From Aquabacterium sp. (GTDB taxonomy: Bacteria; Pseudomonadota; Gammaproteobacteria; Burkholderiales; Burkholderiaceae_C): DNA of 64,000 nucleotides. This document shows positions 25,453 through 33,874 of the stretch, in pieces; position 1 is the first letter of the stretch; each line of letters opens with the position of its first letter. The notes beneath the pieces were generated by a model. That model did not search any database and was not told the DNA's origin. It saw only the letters and a program-made list of their open reading frames with translations. The stretch spans positions 1 to 64,000 of the forward strand of contig NZ_JAQSDR010000001.1 of the NCBI RefSeq assembly GCF_029946005.1, in the 5' to 3' direction. The position numbers and the translations under genes are program-made.

Positions 25453-26466
25453 ATGTTCAAGAGCTTTCGCTATGCCGATGGCGTGGCCCCCAATGTGGCG
25501 GCCCTCGCATTCACCTTGCTGGGCTACCCGCTCGGCGTGGCCATGCTGGTGGCGCCCCACTGGGCCGTCAACCTGCTGGGCGTGATGCTGGTGAGCTTGA
25601 CGCTGGTCTGGTCGGCCTACTTCATCCACGAGTTCGCCCACCAGGCCATCTTCAAGACGCCCGAAGCCAATGAGCGATGGGGCACCGTGATGAGCTGGCT
25701 CAATGGCAGTTGCTATGCGGCCTTTGCCGACATGCGCCGCAAGCACATGCGCCACCACGTGGAGCGCGCCGATGTGATTACCTTTGACGCGCGCGGCTTC
25801 TTGCTCAAATCGCCCGCGTGGTTTCGCCACACCGTGCTGGCGCTGGAGTGGGCCTACTTCCCGGCGGTGGAATTTTTGATGCGCGGCTTCGTGGTGCTGC
25901 TGCCGTTCCGAGATGAACGCAAAAAGGCCATGCGCGCCCGCATCATCGGCGTCGCGGTGGTGCGCACGGTGGCCTTTGGCCTGCTGGCCTGGGTGTCGGT
26001 CAAGGCGGTGCTGCTGTACTTCCTGGCTTATCTGGTCTTCATCACCGTGCTGCGTTTCGCCGATTGCTTTCAGCACACCTACGACGCCTACCCGATCCTG
26101 GACGACCAGCCCATCCCGGCCGACAAGGTGCGCGACCGGGTCTACGAACAGGCCAACACCTACAGCAATGTGGTGGGCGTGCACAGCCCGGTGCTGAACA
26201 TGCTGTGGCTGAACTTCGGCTTTCACAACGCGCACCACGAGAAGCCTATCCAACCCTGGCACCGCCTGCCCAAGCTGCACCGCGAGCTGTATGGCGACAC
26301 GCACGCCCAGGTCGTGCCGGTGCGCCAGTTGCTGCGCAGTTTCCACATCAACCGCGTCAAGCGTGTGCTGGCCGTGGACTATGGCGAAGTGTTGGGGCCC
26401 GAGAACGCCGGTCGCGCCGATGGTTTCCTGGGCGCGGTGGGTGTCTCCTTCCTGACGGCGGTTTGA
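25453..26466 (+). CDS. Membrane fatty-acid-desaturase-like diiron oxygenase
   Basis: The 337-residue integral membrane protein has four or more hydrophobic segments and the three histidine boxes of the desaturase/hydroxylase superfamily: H59-E-F-A-H63, H98-M-R-H101-H102 and H258-N-A-H261-H262. The histidines bind a diiron centre that activates oxygen for desaturation or hydroxylation. Superfamily members include AlkB-type hydroxylases, so a lipid substrate is not assured. Its place second in a guanidine-riboswitch operon suggests oxidation of an alkyl or amino guanidine compound, which is inference. The start follows the upstream stop by 16 nt. Confidence 0.85.
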   Translation: MFKSFRYADGVAPNVAALAFTLLGYPLGVAMLVAPHWAVNLLGVMLVSLTLVWSAYFIHEFAHQAIFKTPEANERWGTVMSWLNGSCYAAFADMRRKHMRHHVERADVITFDARGFLLKSPAWFRHTVLALEWAYFPAVEFLMRGFVVLLPFRDERKKAMRARIIGVAVVRTVAFGLLAWVSVKAVLLYFLAYLVFITVLRFADCFQHTYDAYPILDDQPIPADKVRDRVYEQANTYSNVVGVHSPVLNMLWLNFGFHNAHHEKPIQPWHRLPKLHRELYGDTHAQVVPVRQLLRSFHINRVKRVLAVDYGEVLGPENAGRADGFLGAVGVSFLTAV

Positions 26467-26483
26467 CATGTTCAAGGAGCACC

Positions 26484-27149
26484 ATGGCCCCGCGCTGTCC
26501 ACTTGAAGCGACCGCGCTGATCGTCATCGACATGCAGCGCGACTTCTGCGCGCCTGGTGGCTATGCGGCGCAGGCAGGCCTGGACACGGCACGGCTGGCC
26601 CAGCCCATCGCGCACATCCAGGCCTTGTTGAAGGCGGCCCGTGCTGTCCGCCTGTTGGTGATTCACACCCGGGAAGGCCACCGCGTCGACCTGTCCGACT
26701 GCCCGCCCGAGAAGCTGCAGCGCAGCATCCGGGCTGGTGCGGCCATCGGGTCGAAAGGCCCCATGGGGCGCTTGCTCATCCGGGGTGAGCATGGCCATGA
26801 TTTCATCGACCAACTGAGACCCGCCCTTGGCGAGGTCGTGATCGACAAGCCCGGCTATGGCGCTTTTCACCAGACCGACCTGGCGCAAGTGCTGGCCAAC
26901 CGGGGCATCACGCACCTCATCGTGTGCGGCGTCACCACCGAGGTTTGCGTGCACTCCACCTTGCGCGAGGCCGTGGACCGGGGCCTGTCCTGCACCACCG
27001 TGGGCGATGCCTGTGCCGCCAGCGACCCCGCGCTGCAAGCCCCCGCCCTGGCCATGATCGGCGTGGAAGGCGGCCTCTTTGGCCAGGTGCAAGACACCCA
27101 GGCCGTGATCGCCAGACTGACGATGACGACGAAGGAATCCACCGCATGA
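26484..27149 (+). CDS. Isochorismatase-like cysteine hydrolase
   Basis: The 221-residue protein belongs to the isochorismatase-like hydrolases. The triad is visible as D in V-I-D-M-Q-R-D-F-C, K in V-I-D-K-P-G-Y-G-A-F, and the nucleophilic C in G-V-T-T-E-V-C-V-H-S-T. With the cysteine present it should be an amidohydrolase like biuret hydrolase, N-carbamoylsarcosine amidase or the reported guanylurea hydrolase, not a true isochorismatase. It likely cleaves a C-N bond in the operon's substrate. AAGGAG precedes the start, and it overlaps the next gene by 4 nt. Confidence 0.9.
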   Translation: MAPRCPLEATALIVIDMQRDFCAPGGYAAQAGLDTARLAQPIAHIQALLKAARAVRLLVIHTREGHRVDLSDCPPEKLQRSIRAGAAIGSKGPMGRLLIRGEHGHDFIDQLRPALGEVVIDKPGYGAFHQTDLAQVLANRGITHLIVCGVTTEVCVHSTLREAVDRGLSCTTVGDACAASDPALQAPALAMIGVEGGLFGQVQDTQAVIARLTMTTKESTA

Positions 27150-27952
27150 GCCACGTCAAGAAGCTTTGGCCCTTGCTCACCGCCACGCACCGCTACGACA
27201 AGTCCATCTCCACCTTCAACCGTGGGCTGGGGCAAATGATCGACGCGCCCATCCTGGCCTACCTCATTGAAACAACGAATGGCCGCATCCTCTACGACGT
27301 GGGTTGCGACCACGCCAAGATCCATGACCCCGTGGCCCGGGCGCGTTACTACAATCCCAAACTCTTCGAGTTCGGCGCGCCCGAGATGCGCGATGAGCAG
27401 CGCATCCCGCACCACCTGGCTCGCCTCGGTTTGAGCCCCGCCGATGTCGACCTGATCTTCATCGGCCACCTGCACTTCGACCACGCAGGCGGACTCAAGG
27501 ACCTGCGCCGCTGCGGGTGTGGCGCCGAGATCCATGTTCAGCACGATGAGTTGGAGGTGGCGCGCAGCGGTGCCGATGGCGTGGTCTTCGCCGACGATCT
27601 GCTGGATGATTCGGGCACGCCCATCCCCTTCACCACGCGGCAGGGCGAGTACACCCTGGTGCCTGGCGTGCAGGCCGTGTCCACACCCGGGCACACCGCA
27701 GGCCACATGTCGATGCTGATCGAGATGCCGAAAGGGCCCCCCATCTTGCTGGCCGGTGACGCGGCCGACCTGCAAGAAAATCTGGATGATGAGGTGGCCC
27801 CCGGCACCTTGTGGCAAGGCCGCGAACAGCAGGCCATCGACAGTATCCGCAAGCTCAAGGCTTTGGCACGTGACACCGGTGCCTGGATCTGGCCCAACCA
27901 CGATCTGCCGTTCTACTGCGCCTTGCCGGCCTTTCCCGGCGCCTGCGAATGA
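27146..27952 (+). CDS. Metallo-beta-lactamase-fold hydrolase, AHL-lactonase-like
   Basis: The 268-residue protein has the MBL zinc motif H-L-H-F-D-H-A-G-G, a later H in S-T-P-G-H-T-A-G-H, and D in L-L-A-G-D-A-A. Layout and length resemble AttM/AiiB lactonases, which open lactone rings. It may equally hydrolyse another cyclic ester or amide made by the upstream enzymes. The start codon overlaps the cysteine hydrolase stop (ATGA), and its own stop overlaps the next gene the same way, so the genes are tightly coupled. Confidence 0.85.
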   Translation: MSHVKKLWPLLTATHRYDKSISTFNRGLGQMIDAPILAYLIETTNGRILYDVGCDHAKIHDPVARARYYNPKLFEFGAPEMRDEQRIPHHLARLGLSPADVDLIFIGHLHFDHAGGLKDLRRCGCGAEIHVQHDELEVARSGADGVVFADDLLDDSGTPIPFTTRQGEYTLVPGVQAVSTPGHTAGHMSMLIEMPKGPPILLAGDAADLQENLDDEVAPGTLWQGREQQAIDSIRKLKALARDTGAWIWPNHDLPFYCALPAFPGACE

Positions 27953-28650
27953 GCCACCCGCCCGTGCCAGCACGCTACCGTGGCGTCTGGTCACGCACCT
28001 TGCTGGAGACTCCCACGCACCGTGACGACACCAGCCTGGTGCTGTGGATGCAGACCGAGCTGTGGCATGCCGACCTGCGCATCCCGCTGGCCGCCCGAGC
28101 TGGCCGCATCAAGGCGCCAGTGTCTGCCATGAGCCGAGAGCAACAGCAGGCCCTGGCCTTGCAAAGCGGCTTTTGTGGCATCACGCAAGTGGAACGGCGC
28201 TCAGCGCATGAGGATGACCTTTGCGCCTGGCACCGCCACGTGGACTACCAGCCGCCAGGCCTTTCGCCCGACGCTGGCTGGATGCTCTTCGAGTCTACCG
28301 ACCGGCTCATCGAAACCGGTTTGCATGGTGTGTACCGCGAGGTCTGGGAGCGCCTGCCGGATTCCACCGGCCCGTGCACGTTCCGCGAGCAGACCGATGC
28401 GCAAAACCCTGCGCGGGTCACCCGGATCCTGACCGCAGGGCGCTACATCATGCAGGTGTGCCCCCGCGCCGTCGCCTGGCCTGCCGACACCGCGCCGGGC
28501 GACACCTTGAGCGAGGTCTTGGCCCGGCACCCCGCGCAGGCTTCAAGCCTGCTGGACTTCGAGGTCTCCTTCGGCAAGCTCAATGAAGGGGAAGGTCTGC
28601 GCTGGACCATCCATCATTCCACCCTCCCGGAATTGGAATCACCCAGCTGA
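27949..28650 (+). CDS. Conserved protein of unknown function, possibly HRI1/lipocalin-like
   Basis: The 233-residue soluble protein has no signal peptide or membrane segment. It is rich in aromatic beta-strand-like stretches: Y-R-G-V-W-S-R-T-L-L near the start, S-L-V-L-W-M-Q-T, and W-H-R-H-V-D-Y-Q-P-P. The pattern recalls bacterial relatives of the HRI1 beta-barrel fold, but I am not sure. As the last of five overlapping or closely spaced genes behind the riboswitch it is likely an accessory or enzyme of the same pathway. Confidence 0.7.
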   Translation: MSHPPVPARYRGVWSRTLLETPTHRDDTSLVLWMQTELWHADLRIPLAARAGRIKAPVSAMSREQQQALALQSGFCGITQVERRSAHEDDLCAWHRHVDYQPPGLSPDAGWMLFESTDRLIETGLHGVYREVWERLPDSTGPCTFREQTDAQNPARVTRILTAGRYIMQVCPRAVAWPADTAPGDTLSEVLARHPAQASSLLDFEVSFGKLNEGEGLRWTIHHSTLPELESPS

Positions 28651-28651
28651 T

Positions 28652-28810
28652 TCAACGCAGGAAGGCGTACCAGTAGGCGGTGTAGATGCAGTCCATGAAG
28701 CCATCGCAGGGGGCGTCGTGGCGCCCCATGGAAAAAGCGCTGGTGGACAGCAAGGCGCCGGTGATGAGGACCACGGCTTGAAGCTTGATGGAGCGGAAGT
28801 GCTTGTTCAT
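28652..28810 (-). CDS. Small secreted protein, 52 residues, unknown
   Basis: A short minus-strand ORF starts at the ATG at 28810 with GGAA 6 nt upstream and stops at 28652. The peptide begins M-N-K-H-F-R-S-I-K, continues with a hydrophobic core and ends its signal peptide near S-T-S-A-F-S. The predicted mature peptide of about 25 residues is G-R-H-D-A-P-C-D-G-F-M-D-C followed by an aromatic tail (I-Y-T-A-Y-W-Y-A-F-L-R). The two cysteines could form a disulfide. It lies downstream of the PaaK-like ligase on the same strand. I know no homologue. Confidence 0.6.
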   Translation of the reverse strand: MNKHFRSIKLQAVVLITGALLSTSAFSMGRHDAPCDGFMDCIYTAYWYAFLR

Positions 28811-28869
28811 GGAATTTCCAATGACAGTTGATGAGTGAGGATTTCATCCTGCCTGGTCCATTTTTCGCG

Positions 28870-28913
28870 GCCATCCCTAGTCTGCGTTGTGCGCACTTCA
28901 TCCTAGGGATGGC
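28870..28913. repeat. Inverted repeat with perfect 11-bp arms after the PaaK-like gene
   Basis: GCCATCCCTAG (28870-28880) and CTAGGGATGGC (28903-28913) are perfect complements around a 22-nt loop that itself holds a TGCG/CGCA hairpin. The element abuts the stop codon of the minus-strand ligase (28914). It lacks a T-run on either strand, so it is more likely an mRNA-stabilising or processing hairpin between the ligase and the small secreted protein gene than a terminator. Confidence 0.6.
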
Positions 28914-30245
28914 TCAGGATCGGCGAGCGGGCTTCGCGCCACCATCACAGAGCGTGATGACGCGCTTAACCTTGCCATTTCGTCCCCGGGTGCTTGGTTG
29001 CCCGGCATGGCAGCAGATTTGCATGTGGTGCACACCTTGGTCTTTCAAATAGCTTTGCAAGGCATGTCGGGCCCGAAGCAGTGCGTCATTGGCCCACTCT
29101 CCGTCCAGCTCCGTGTTGAGTTCCAACTCATTGGGTGCTGTTTGTATCAACTGGAAATCAGACAACTCCGCAATGGACTCGATCACCGTGCTCAAGGCCA
29201 GCGCAGAGACATTGGATTCTCCAGATTTCATTTCCCCCAGGCGCAAGAGATCGCCACTGCGGCCCTGCACGCTGATCACTGGCAGCTTGGAGCCACACGA
29301 ACATGGCACTGGATCGATGGCGATGCAATCACCCAGGTCGTATCGAATGATCGGCTGAATGTGATTGGCCAGGTTGGTCAGCAGGGTGGTGCTTCCCACT
29401 TGGCCGGGCGGCACGGGCTGATGCTGGTCGTCCACCGGTTCAAGAATGGCCCAATCGCTGTTGAGGTGGAGCTTCTGGTGGCGGCACTCGGAGGCCAAGG
29501 ACATGAACTCCGAGGCGCCATAGCTGTTGATGACCTCGCAGCTGAAGGCTTGGGAAATCATCGCACGCATGGCCTTGGTCAAGGTTTCTCCGCCCGTCCA
29601 TATCTCTTGGGGCTTGATGTCCAGTTTTTCGCTTGCACGTGCCTCGGCCAACAAGATCGCCACGCTCGGATAAGTGGCGATCACCCGAGGCTGGATCGCC
29701 TCCAACTCGGCCGCCAGCTTCGACATGGGCTGCAAAAATGAAACGCTGTGCAGTGTTCGTTCCAAGATCGGACTCAAACGCCGAAGACGTTCAACCGACA
29801 CGATGCTTGCGAAGTGGCCGTTGGTCGCCCCCACGAAAGCCATGCGCTCACCCAGTCCCCAAGGATCAAACAGGCGCAGGAGCGGGTTAGGAATGCGCCG
29901 ACGCACGGCCTCCAGCGTGTCATAAGTGGTCATGGCTGCCGCGTCTTGAACAAAGATGCCAGGGGCGCCGCTGCTGCCCGAACTCTCCCAGACGAAGAGC
30001 TGGTCTCGAAAGGGTTGACCAATGAGGTCCGGCTGCGCGAGGAACTGGTGAAGCTCCGCCAGTTCGAGGCTGGGGTCGCACACCCAATCTTTGAAGTTGT
30101 CCATCAAATGCGCCTTGCCCACGACAGGCATGTCTTCAAGACGCAAGGACGATGGCTCACGCGACCCGATGATGCGGCTGTACAGCGGCGAGTGGCGAGC
30201 TGCGGCGAACAGTGCCGTCAGCCGATGCCTTTGCAAACGAGCCAT
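28914..30245 (-). CDS. PaaK/CapK-type adenylate-forming enzyme
   Basis: The 443-residue protein belongs to the phenylacetate-CoA ligase/CapK branch of the ANL superfamily. It has W-E-S-S-G-S-S-G-A-P-G as the phosphate loop, N-S-Y-G-A-S-E-F as the aromatic adenylate motif, I-R-Y-D-L-G-D in the hinge region, and a Cys pair C-S-C-G. It activates a carboxylate as an acyl-AMP, perhaps continuing to a CoA thioester; the substrate is unknown. Its ATG at 30245 shares a base with the stop of a 30-codon universal-stress-protein fragment (TGATG), so it is translated by coupling. A longer start at 30260 is possible. Confidence 0.8.
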   Translation of the reverse strand: MARLQRHRLTALFAAARHSPLYSRIIGSREPSSLRLEDMPVVGKAHLMDNFKDWVCDPSLELAELHQFLAQPDLIGQPFRDQLFVWESSGSSGAPGIFVQDAAAMTTYDTLEAVRRRIPNPLLRLFDPWGLGERMAFVGATNGHFASIVSVERLRRLSPILERTLHSVSFLQPMSKLAAELEAIQPRVIATYPSVAILLAEARASEKLDIKPQEIWTGGETLTKAMRAMISQAFSCEVINSYGASEFMSLASECRHQKLHLNSDWAILEPVDDQHQPVPPGQVGSTTLLTNLANHIQPIIRYDLGDCIAIDPVPCSCGSKLPVISVQGRSGDLLRLGEMKSGESNVSALALSTVIESIAELSDFQLIQTAPNELELNTELDGEWANDALLRARHALQSYLKDQGVHHMQICCHAGQPSTRGRNGKVKRVITLCDGGAKPARRS

Positions 30246-30337
30246 CAGACCAAGCCCCATGATGTGCTGATCGCCTCGTCCAACCCCTTCCAGGAAGTAG
30301 GGCTCGCATCAAAGGGAACAAGGATGCGTTGAGTCAT
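30245..30337 (-). pseudogene. Truncated universal stress protein ORF (N terminus only), coupled to the ligase
   Basis: This 30-codon ORF encodes M-T-Q-R-I-L-V-P-F-D-A-S-P-T-S-W and a short continuation, the first strand, ATP-contacting aspartate and first helix of a UspA protein, then stops. The remaining 110 or so residues of a Usp domain are not found nearby. The stop overlaps the ligase start in TGATG, so it may now work as a leader ORF. It is probably the remnant of a usp gene deleted when the ligase gene joined, keeping its promoter. Confidence 0.6.
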
Positions 30338-30397
30338 GAAAGCCTCGCTGGTTCGACCGACACATGCTGAGCATATGAAGCTTCCCGAAGTGACTGC

Positions 30398-30411
30398 TTG
30401 ACCTTGGTCAA
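30398..30411. promoter_or_regulatory. FNR/ANR/DNR-type box (TTGAC-N4-GTCAA)
   Basis: TTGACCTTGGTCAA is a perfect inverted repeat matching the TTGAY-N4-RTCAA consensus of FNR-family sites. It lies between the minus-strand usp fragment/ligase and the plus-strand nadE. Its centre is about 41 bp upstream of a possible minus-strand start near 30363 (-10-like CATATG around 30372-30377), the classical activator position. This suggests low-oxygen or NO-responsive expression of the ligase transcript, and possibly also of nadE. Confidence 0.6.
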
Positions 30412-30573
30412 GCCTGGGGCTGCCTGACGGCACCGGCATCAATGCTGCACAGCAGCGCCCAGGATCACAAATTGCTGCGAGCATGGCGTTCCACTACCAT
30501 TCCGAGACGTCGTCATGTCCGCGATCACGCTTCAATTGTAGAAACCAGGATCACACCCAACTTAAGGCTCGGC

Positions 30574-32595
30574 ATGAACCGCAAAGCTGACTTCTTTGAC
30601 CTGTACACCCACGGCTTCGCGCGGGTGGCGGTCGCGGTGCCCGCGATTCGGGTGGCCGACCCCGCGTGGAACGCCGAACAAACCGTCAAGCTGATGGCGA
30701 GCGCCGCTCAGACCGGGGCCGCCTTGGTGGTCTTCCCTGAGCTGGGACTGGCGGGCTACACCTGCGATGACTTGTTCCACCAGCATGCCCTGCTTGACGC
30801 GTGCGAAGCGGCCCTGGCCCACGTGGTCGAGGCCTCGCGCGAGCTGGCGCTCGTGGCCGTGGTGGGCCTGCCGCTGAGGGTCGAGCACCGCCTGTTCAAC
30901 TGCGCTGCCGTGGTCCAGCGCGGAAAAGTGCTGGGCGTGGTGCCCAAAACCTACCTGCCCAACTACGCGGAGTTTTACGAAGCACGTCAGTTCAACTCTG
31001 GCGCCTCGGCTTTGTGTAGCGACCTCTCCTTGGGGGGTGCCTCGGTGCCCTTTGGCAGCGAGCTTCTGTTTCAATGCCAGGACTTGCCCCAACTCACCTT
31101 CCATGTCGAGATTTGCGAAGACGTGTGGGTGCCCATTCCGCCCTCGTCTTTCGCTGCATTGGCGGGCGCCACGGTGCTTGTGAACCTGTCGGCGTCGAAC
31201 ATCACGGTGGGCAAATCCGATTACCGGCACCGCCTGGTGAGTTCCCAGTCAGCCCGCTGTCTGGCCGCCTATTTATACGCTTCAGCCGGTGCAGGAGAAT
31301 CCACCACCGACCTGGCTTGGGACGGCCAAGCCTTGATTTTCGAGAACGGCGAACTGCTGGCCGAATCCGAACGTTTTCTGGCCGAATCGCATTTCATCAC
31401 CGCCGATGTTGATCTGGAAAAGCTTGGCCACGAACGGATGCGGCAGACCAGCTTTGGGCAGTCCGCGGCGCTGCACCGTGAGCAACTGCTGAAGTTTCGA
31501 ACGGTGACCTTTGGCTTGCAGCTGGAGAAGGAGCGCAGGCCCTTGCAGCGCCCCATTGAGCGCTTTCCCTACGTGCCTGCCGATCCCAGGCGGCGTGACG
31601 AACGCTGCCAAGAGGTCTACAACATTCAAGTGCAAGCCTTGATGCAGCGCTTGTCGGTGGCGGGCCAGGGCAAGCTGGTGATTGGGGTGTCGGGCGGCCT
31701 GGATTCAACCCATGCCTTGCTGGTCTGCGCCAAGGCGCTGGATCGGCTGGGCCGACCACGCTCCGACATCCTGGGGGTGACCATGCCGGGCTTTGCCACC
31801 AGCACCCGCACCCTTGATCAAGCCTTGCGCTTGATGAGCGCCGTGGGTTGCAGCGTGATGCAGATCGACATCAGGCCCAGTTGCGAACAGATGCTCAAGG
31901 ACATCGGGCACCCCCACACCGCAGAGAACGCGCAGTACGACGTGACCTTTGAGAACATCCAGGCCGGCGATCGCACCAGCCACCTTTTCAGGCTGGCGAA
32001 CCTGCACCAGGGGATTGTGGTGGGCACGGGCGACCTGAGTGAACTGGCGCTGGGCTGGTGCACCTATGGCGTGGGCGACCACATGTCGCATTACAACGTG
32101 AATGCCAGCGTGCCCAAGACACTCATCAAGCACCTGGTGCGGTGGGTGGCCGACACCCAACAGGTGGGTGAGCAGGGCAGTGAAGTCCTGCATGCGATTG
32201 TCGACACAGAGATCAGCCCGGAACTGGTGCCAGGCCAGGTGGGCGACCAACCAGGACAAAGCACCGAGAGCGTGGTCGGGCCCTACGAGTTGCAAGACTT
32301 CCACCTCTTCCAACTGGTGAGGTATGGCTTCACGCCCTCAAAAATCGCCTTCCTGGCGTACAGCGCCTGGCTGGGGCACGACAAGTACGAGCTGGCCGAC
32401 ATCAAGCGATACCTGCGCATTTTCTTGCAGCGATTCTTCCCCAGCCAGTTCAAACGCTCTTGCGTGCCCAACTCACCCAAGGTGGGCTCGGGTGGCTCGC
32501 TCTCGCCTCGGGGCGACTGGCGCGCGCCCAGCGACGCCCAGTCGACCACTTGGCTGGCCGAACTGGAAAACGTGCCTGACGATGACGCCCCTTAA
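30574..32595 (+). CDS. nadE: Glutamine-dependent NAD+ synthase, long form
   Basis: The 673-residue protein couples an N-terminal nitrilase-type glutaminase to a C-terminal NAD synthetase. The glutaminase has E in V-F-P-E-L-G-L, K in V-P-K-T-Y-L-P, and C in V-E-I-C-E-D-V. The synthetase has P-loop G-V-S-G-G-L-D-S-T and G-T-G-D-L-S-E-L-A. It converts nicotinate adenine dinucleotide to NAD+ using glutamine nitrogen. The length fits the long family (M. tuberculosis 679 residues) rather than the 540-residue form frequent in betaproteobacteria. AAGG precedes the start at 30574. It may be an accessory paralogue. Confidence 0.92.
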   Translation: MNRKADFFDLYTHGFARVAVAVPAIRVADPAWNAEQTVKLMASAAQTGAALVVFPELGLAGYTCDDLFHQHALLDACEAALAHVVEASRELALVAVVGLPLRVEHRLFNCAAVVQRGKVLGVVPKTYLPNYAEFYEARQFNSGASALCSDLSLGGASVPFGSELLFQCQDLPQLTFHVEICEDVWVPIPPSSFAALAGATVLVNLSASNITVGKSDYRHRLVSSQSARCLAAYLYASAGAGESTTDLAWDGQALIFENGELLAESERFLAESHFITADVDLEKLGHERMRQTSFGQSAALHREQLLKFRTVTFGLQLEKERRPLQRPIERFPYVPADPRRRDERCQEVYNIQVQALMQRLSVAGQGKLVIGVSGGLDSTHALLVCAKALDRLGRPRSDILGVTMPGFATSTRTLDQALRLMSAVGCSVMQIDIRPSCEQMLKDIGHPHTAENAQYDVTFENIQAGDRTSHLFRLANLHQGIVVGTGDLSELALGWCTYGVGDHMSHYNVNASVPKTLIKHLVRWVADTQQVGEQGSEVLHAIVDTEISPELVPGQVGDQPGQSTESVVGPYELQDFHLFQLVRYGFTPSKIAFLAYSAWLGHDKYELADIKRYLRIFLQRFFPSQFKRSCVPNSPKVGSGGSLSPRGDWRAPSDAQSTTWLAELENVPDDDAP

Positions 32596-32621
32596 GCCAG
32601 AACGTCAAGGCTCCATGGAGG

Positions 32622-33797
32622 TCAAACTGGACCCGCTGGGGTGAGCACCACTTTCCGGCAGTCTTCCTGCCGCTTCTCAAAGATCTCGTAGCCACGAGCC
32701 GCTTCAGTCAGTGGCAAATGATGAGTGATGATGACTTCGGGGTGCAGCTTGCCCTCAAGGATGTATGCCAGCAATTCAGGCATGAAACGCTGGGCATGGG
32801 TCTGCCCTGTTGCAAAGCTCAAGCCCTTTTCGAAAGCATCGCCAAACAGAAAGCCGTGTATGAAGCCAGCGTAGACCCCGGGTACGCTGATCACGCCACC
32901 GCGTCGCGTGGCCGCGATGGCCTGGCGCAGCACCTTGCCGCTTGAGCCCTCGAGTTTGAGTTCCGTCAGCGCGGTCTCGAGCATGCTGCCTTTCGCTTCG
33001 AAACCCACGGCATCAATGGATGCGTCGACGCCGCGGAAGTCGGTTTGCCCGAGGATGAACTCGGCCGGGTCCTCGACTTGATCGAAGTTGATGGGCACCA
33101 CGCCATAGGTGGCCTGCGCGAAGTCGAGTCGATAAGGATGGTGGTCGATCATGAAGATTTGCTCGGCGCCCAGCAGTCGTGCGGAGGCGGCCGCCATGAG
33201 CCCGACTGGGCCAGCGCCAAAGATGGCGACGCTTGAACCAGGCCCGACTTTTCCATTCACGACAGCCTGGTAGCCCGTGGGCAAGATGTCGGACAAGAAA
33301 AGGACCTGTTCATCTTTCAGACCGTGCGGGATGACCAATGGGCCCACATTGGCCTTGGGCACGCGCACATACTCAGCCTGGCCGCCGGAGTAGCCACCGT
33401 ACAGATGCGAGTAGCCGAACAAGCCTGCACCGGAGCGCACGCCTTTTTTGTTCAGGATCGTTCCACGCCCTGGGTTGGTGTTTTCGCAAGCGGCAAAGAG
33501 CGTCCGATTGCAGAAAAAACACTCACCGCATGAGATGGTGAAAGGCACCACCACGCGATCCCCCTTCTTGAGATGCGTGACGCCCGCGCCCACTTCCTCC
33601 ACGATCCCCATGAACTCGTGGCCCAGGATGTCGCCCGACTCCATTTGCGGAATTTTGCCCCGGTAAATGTGCAGGTCAGAGCCACAAATGGCGGTCGCGG
33701 TGACGCGCAAGATGATGTCCTGCTGATCCTGAATGATGGGATCGGGAACAGTTTCAACACGAACATCCTTCGCGGAATGGTAGGTAAGCGCTTTCAT
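32622..33797 (-). CDS. Zinc-dependent alcohol dehydrogenase (formaldehyde-dehydrogenase-like)
   Basis: The 391-residue MDR enzyme has the catalytic zinc ligands in A-I-C-G-S-D-L-H and G-H-E-F, the structural zinc cluster C-G-E-C-F-F-C followed by a further Cys, and the nucleotide fold G-A-G-P-V-G-L-M-A. It resembles the glutathione-independent formaldehyde dehydrogenase-like group within MDR proteins. The start at 33797 gives the standard N terminus M-K-A-L-T-Y. It lies 77 bp after the DUF1989 gene on the same strand, so it may oxidise an alcohol or aldehyde from that pathway. Confidence 0.9.
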   Translation of the reverse strand: MKALTYHSAKDVRVETVPDPIIQDQQDIILRVTATAICGSDLHIYRGKIPQMESGDILGHEFMGIVEEVGAGVTHLKKGDRVVVPFTISCGECFFCNRTLFAACENTNPGRGTILNKKGVRSGAGLFGYSHLYGGYSGGQAEYVRVPKANVGPLVIPHGLKDEQVLFLSDILPTGYQAVVNGKVGPGSSVAIFGAGPVGLMAAASARLLGAEQIFMIDHHPYRLDFAQATYGVVPINFDQVEDPAEFILGQTDFRGVDASIDAVGFEAKGSMLETALTELKLEGSSGKVLRQAIAATRRGGVISVPGVYAGFIHGFLFGDAFEKGLSFATGQTHAQRFMPELLAYILEGKLHPEVIITHHLPLTEAARGYEIFEKRQEDCRKVVLTPAGPV

Positions 33798-33874
33798 TGG
33801 ACTCTCCGGCTGGTTGAATACCGGCCGATGGAGCAAATGCGATACCCAACATGGGCCACGACAGGGCGCCGGGT

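Noticed and set aside
30398-30411. The Crp-family protein at 10899-11654 as the reader of this FNR box
   Set aside because: The protein lacks the N-terminal cysteines of FNR and is 19 kb away; nothing in the sequence ties the two together.
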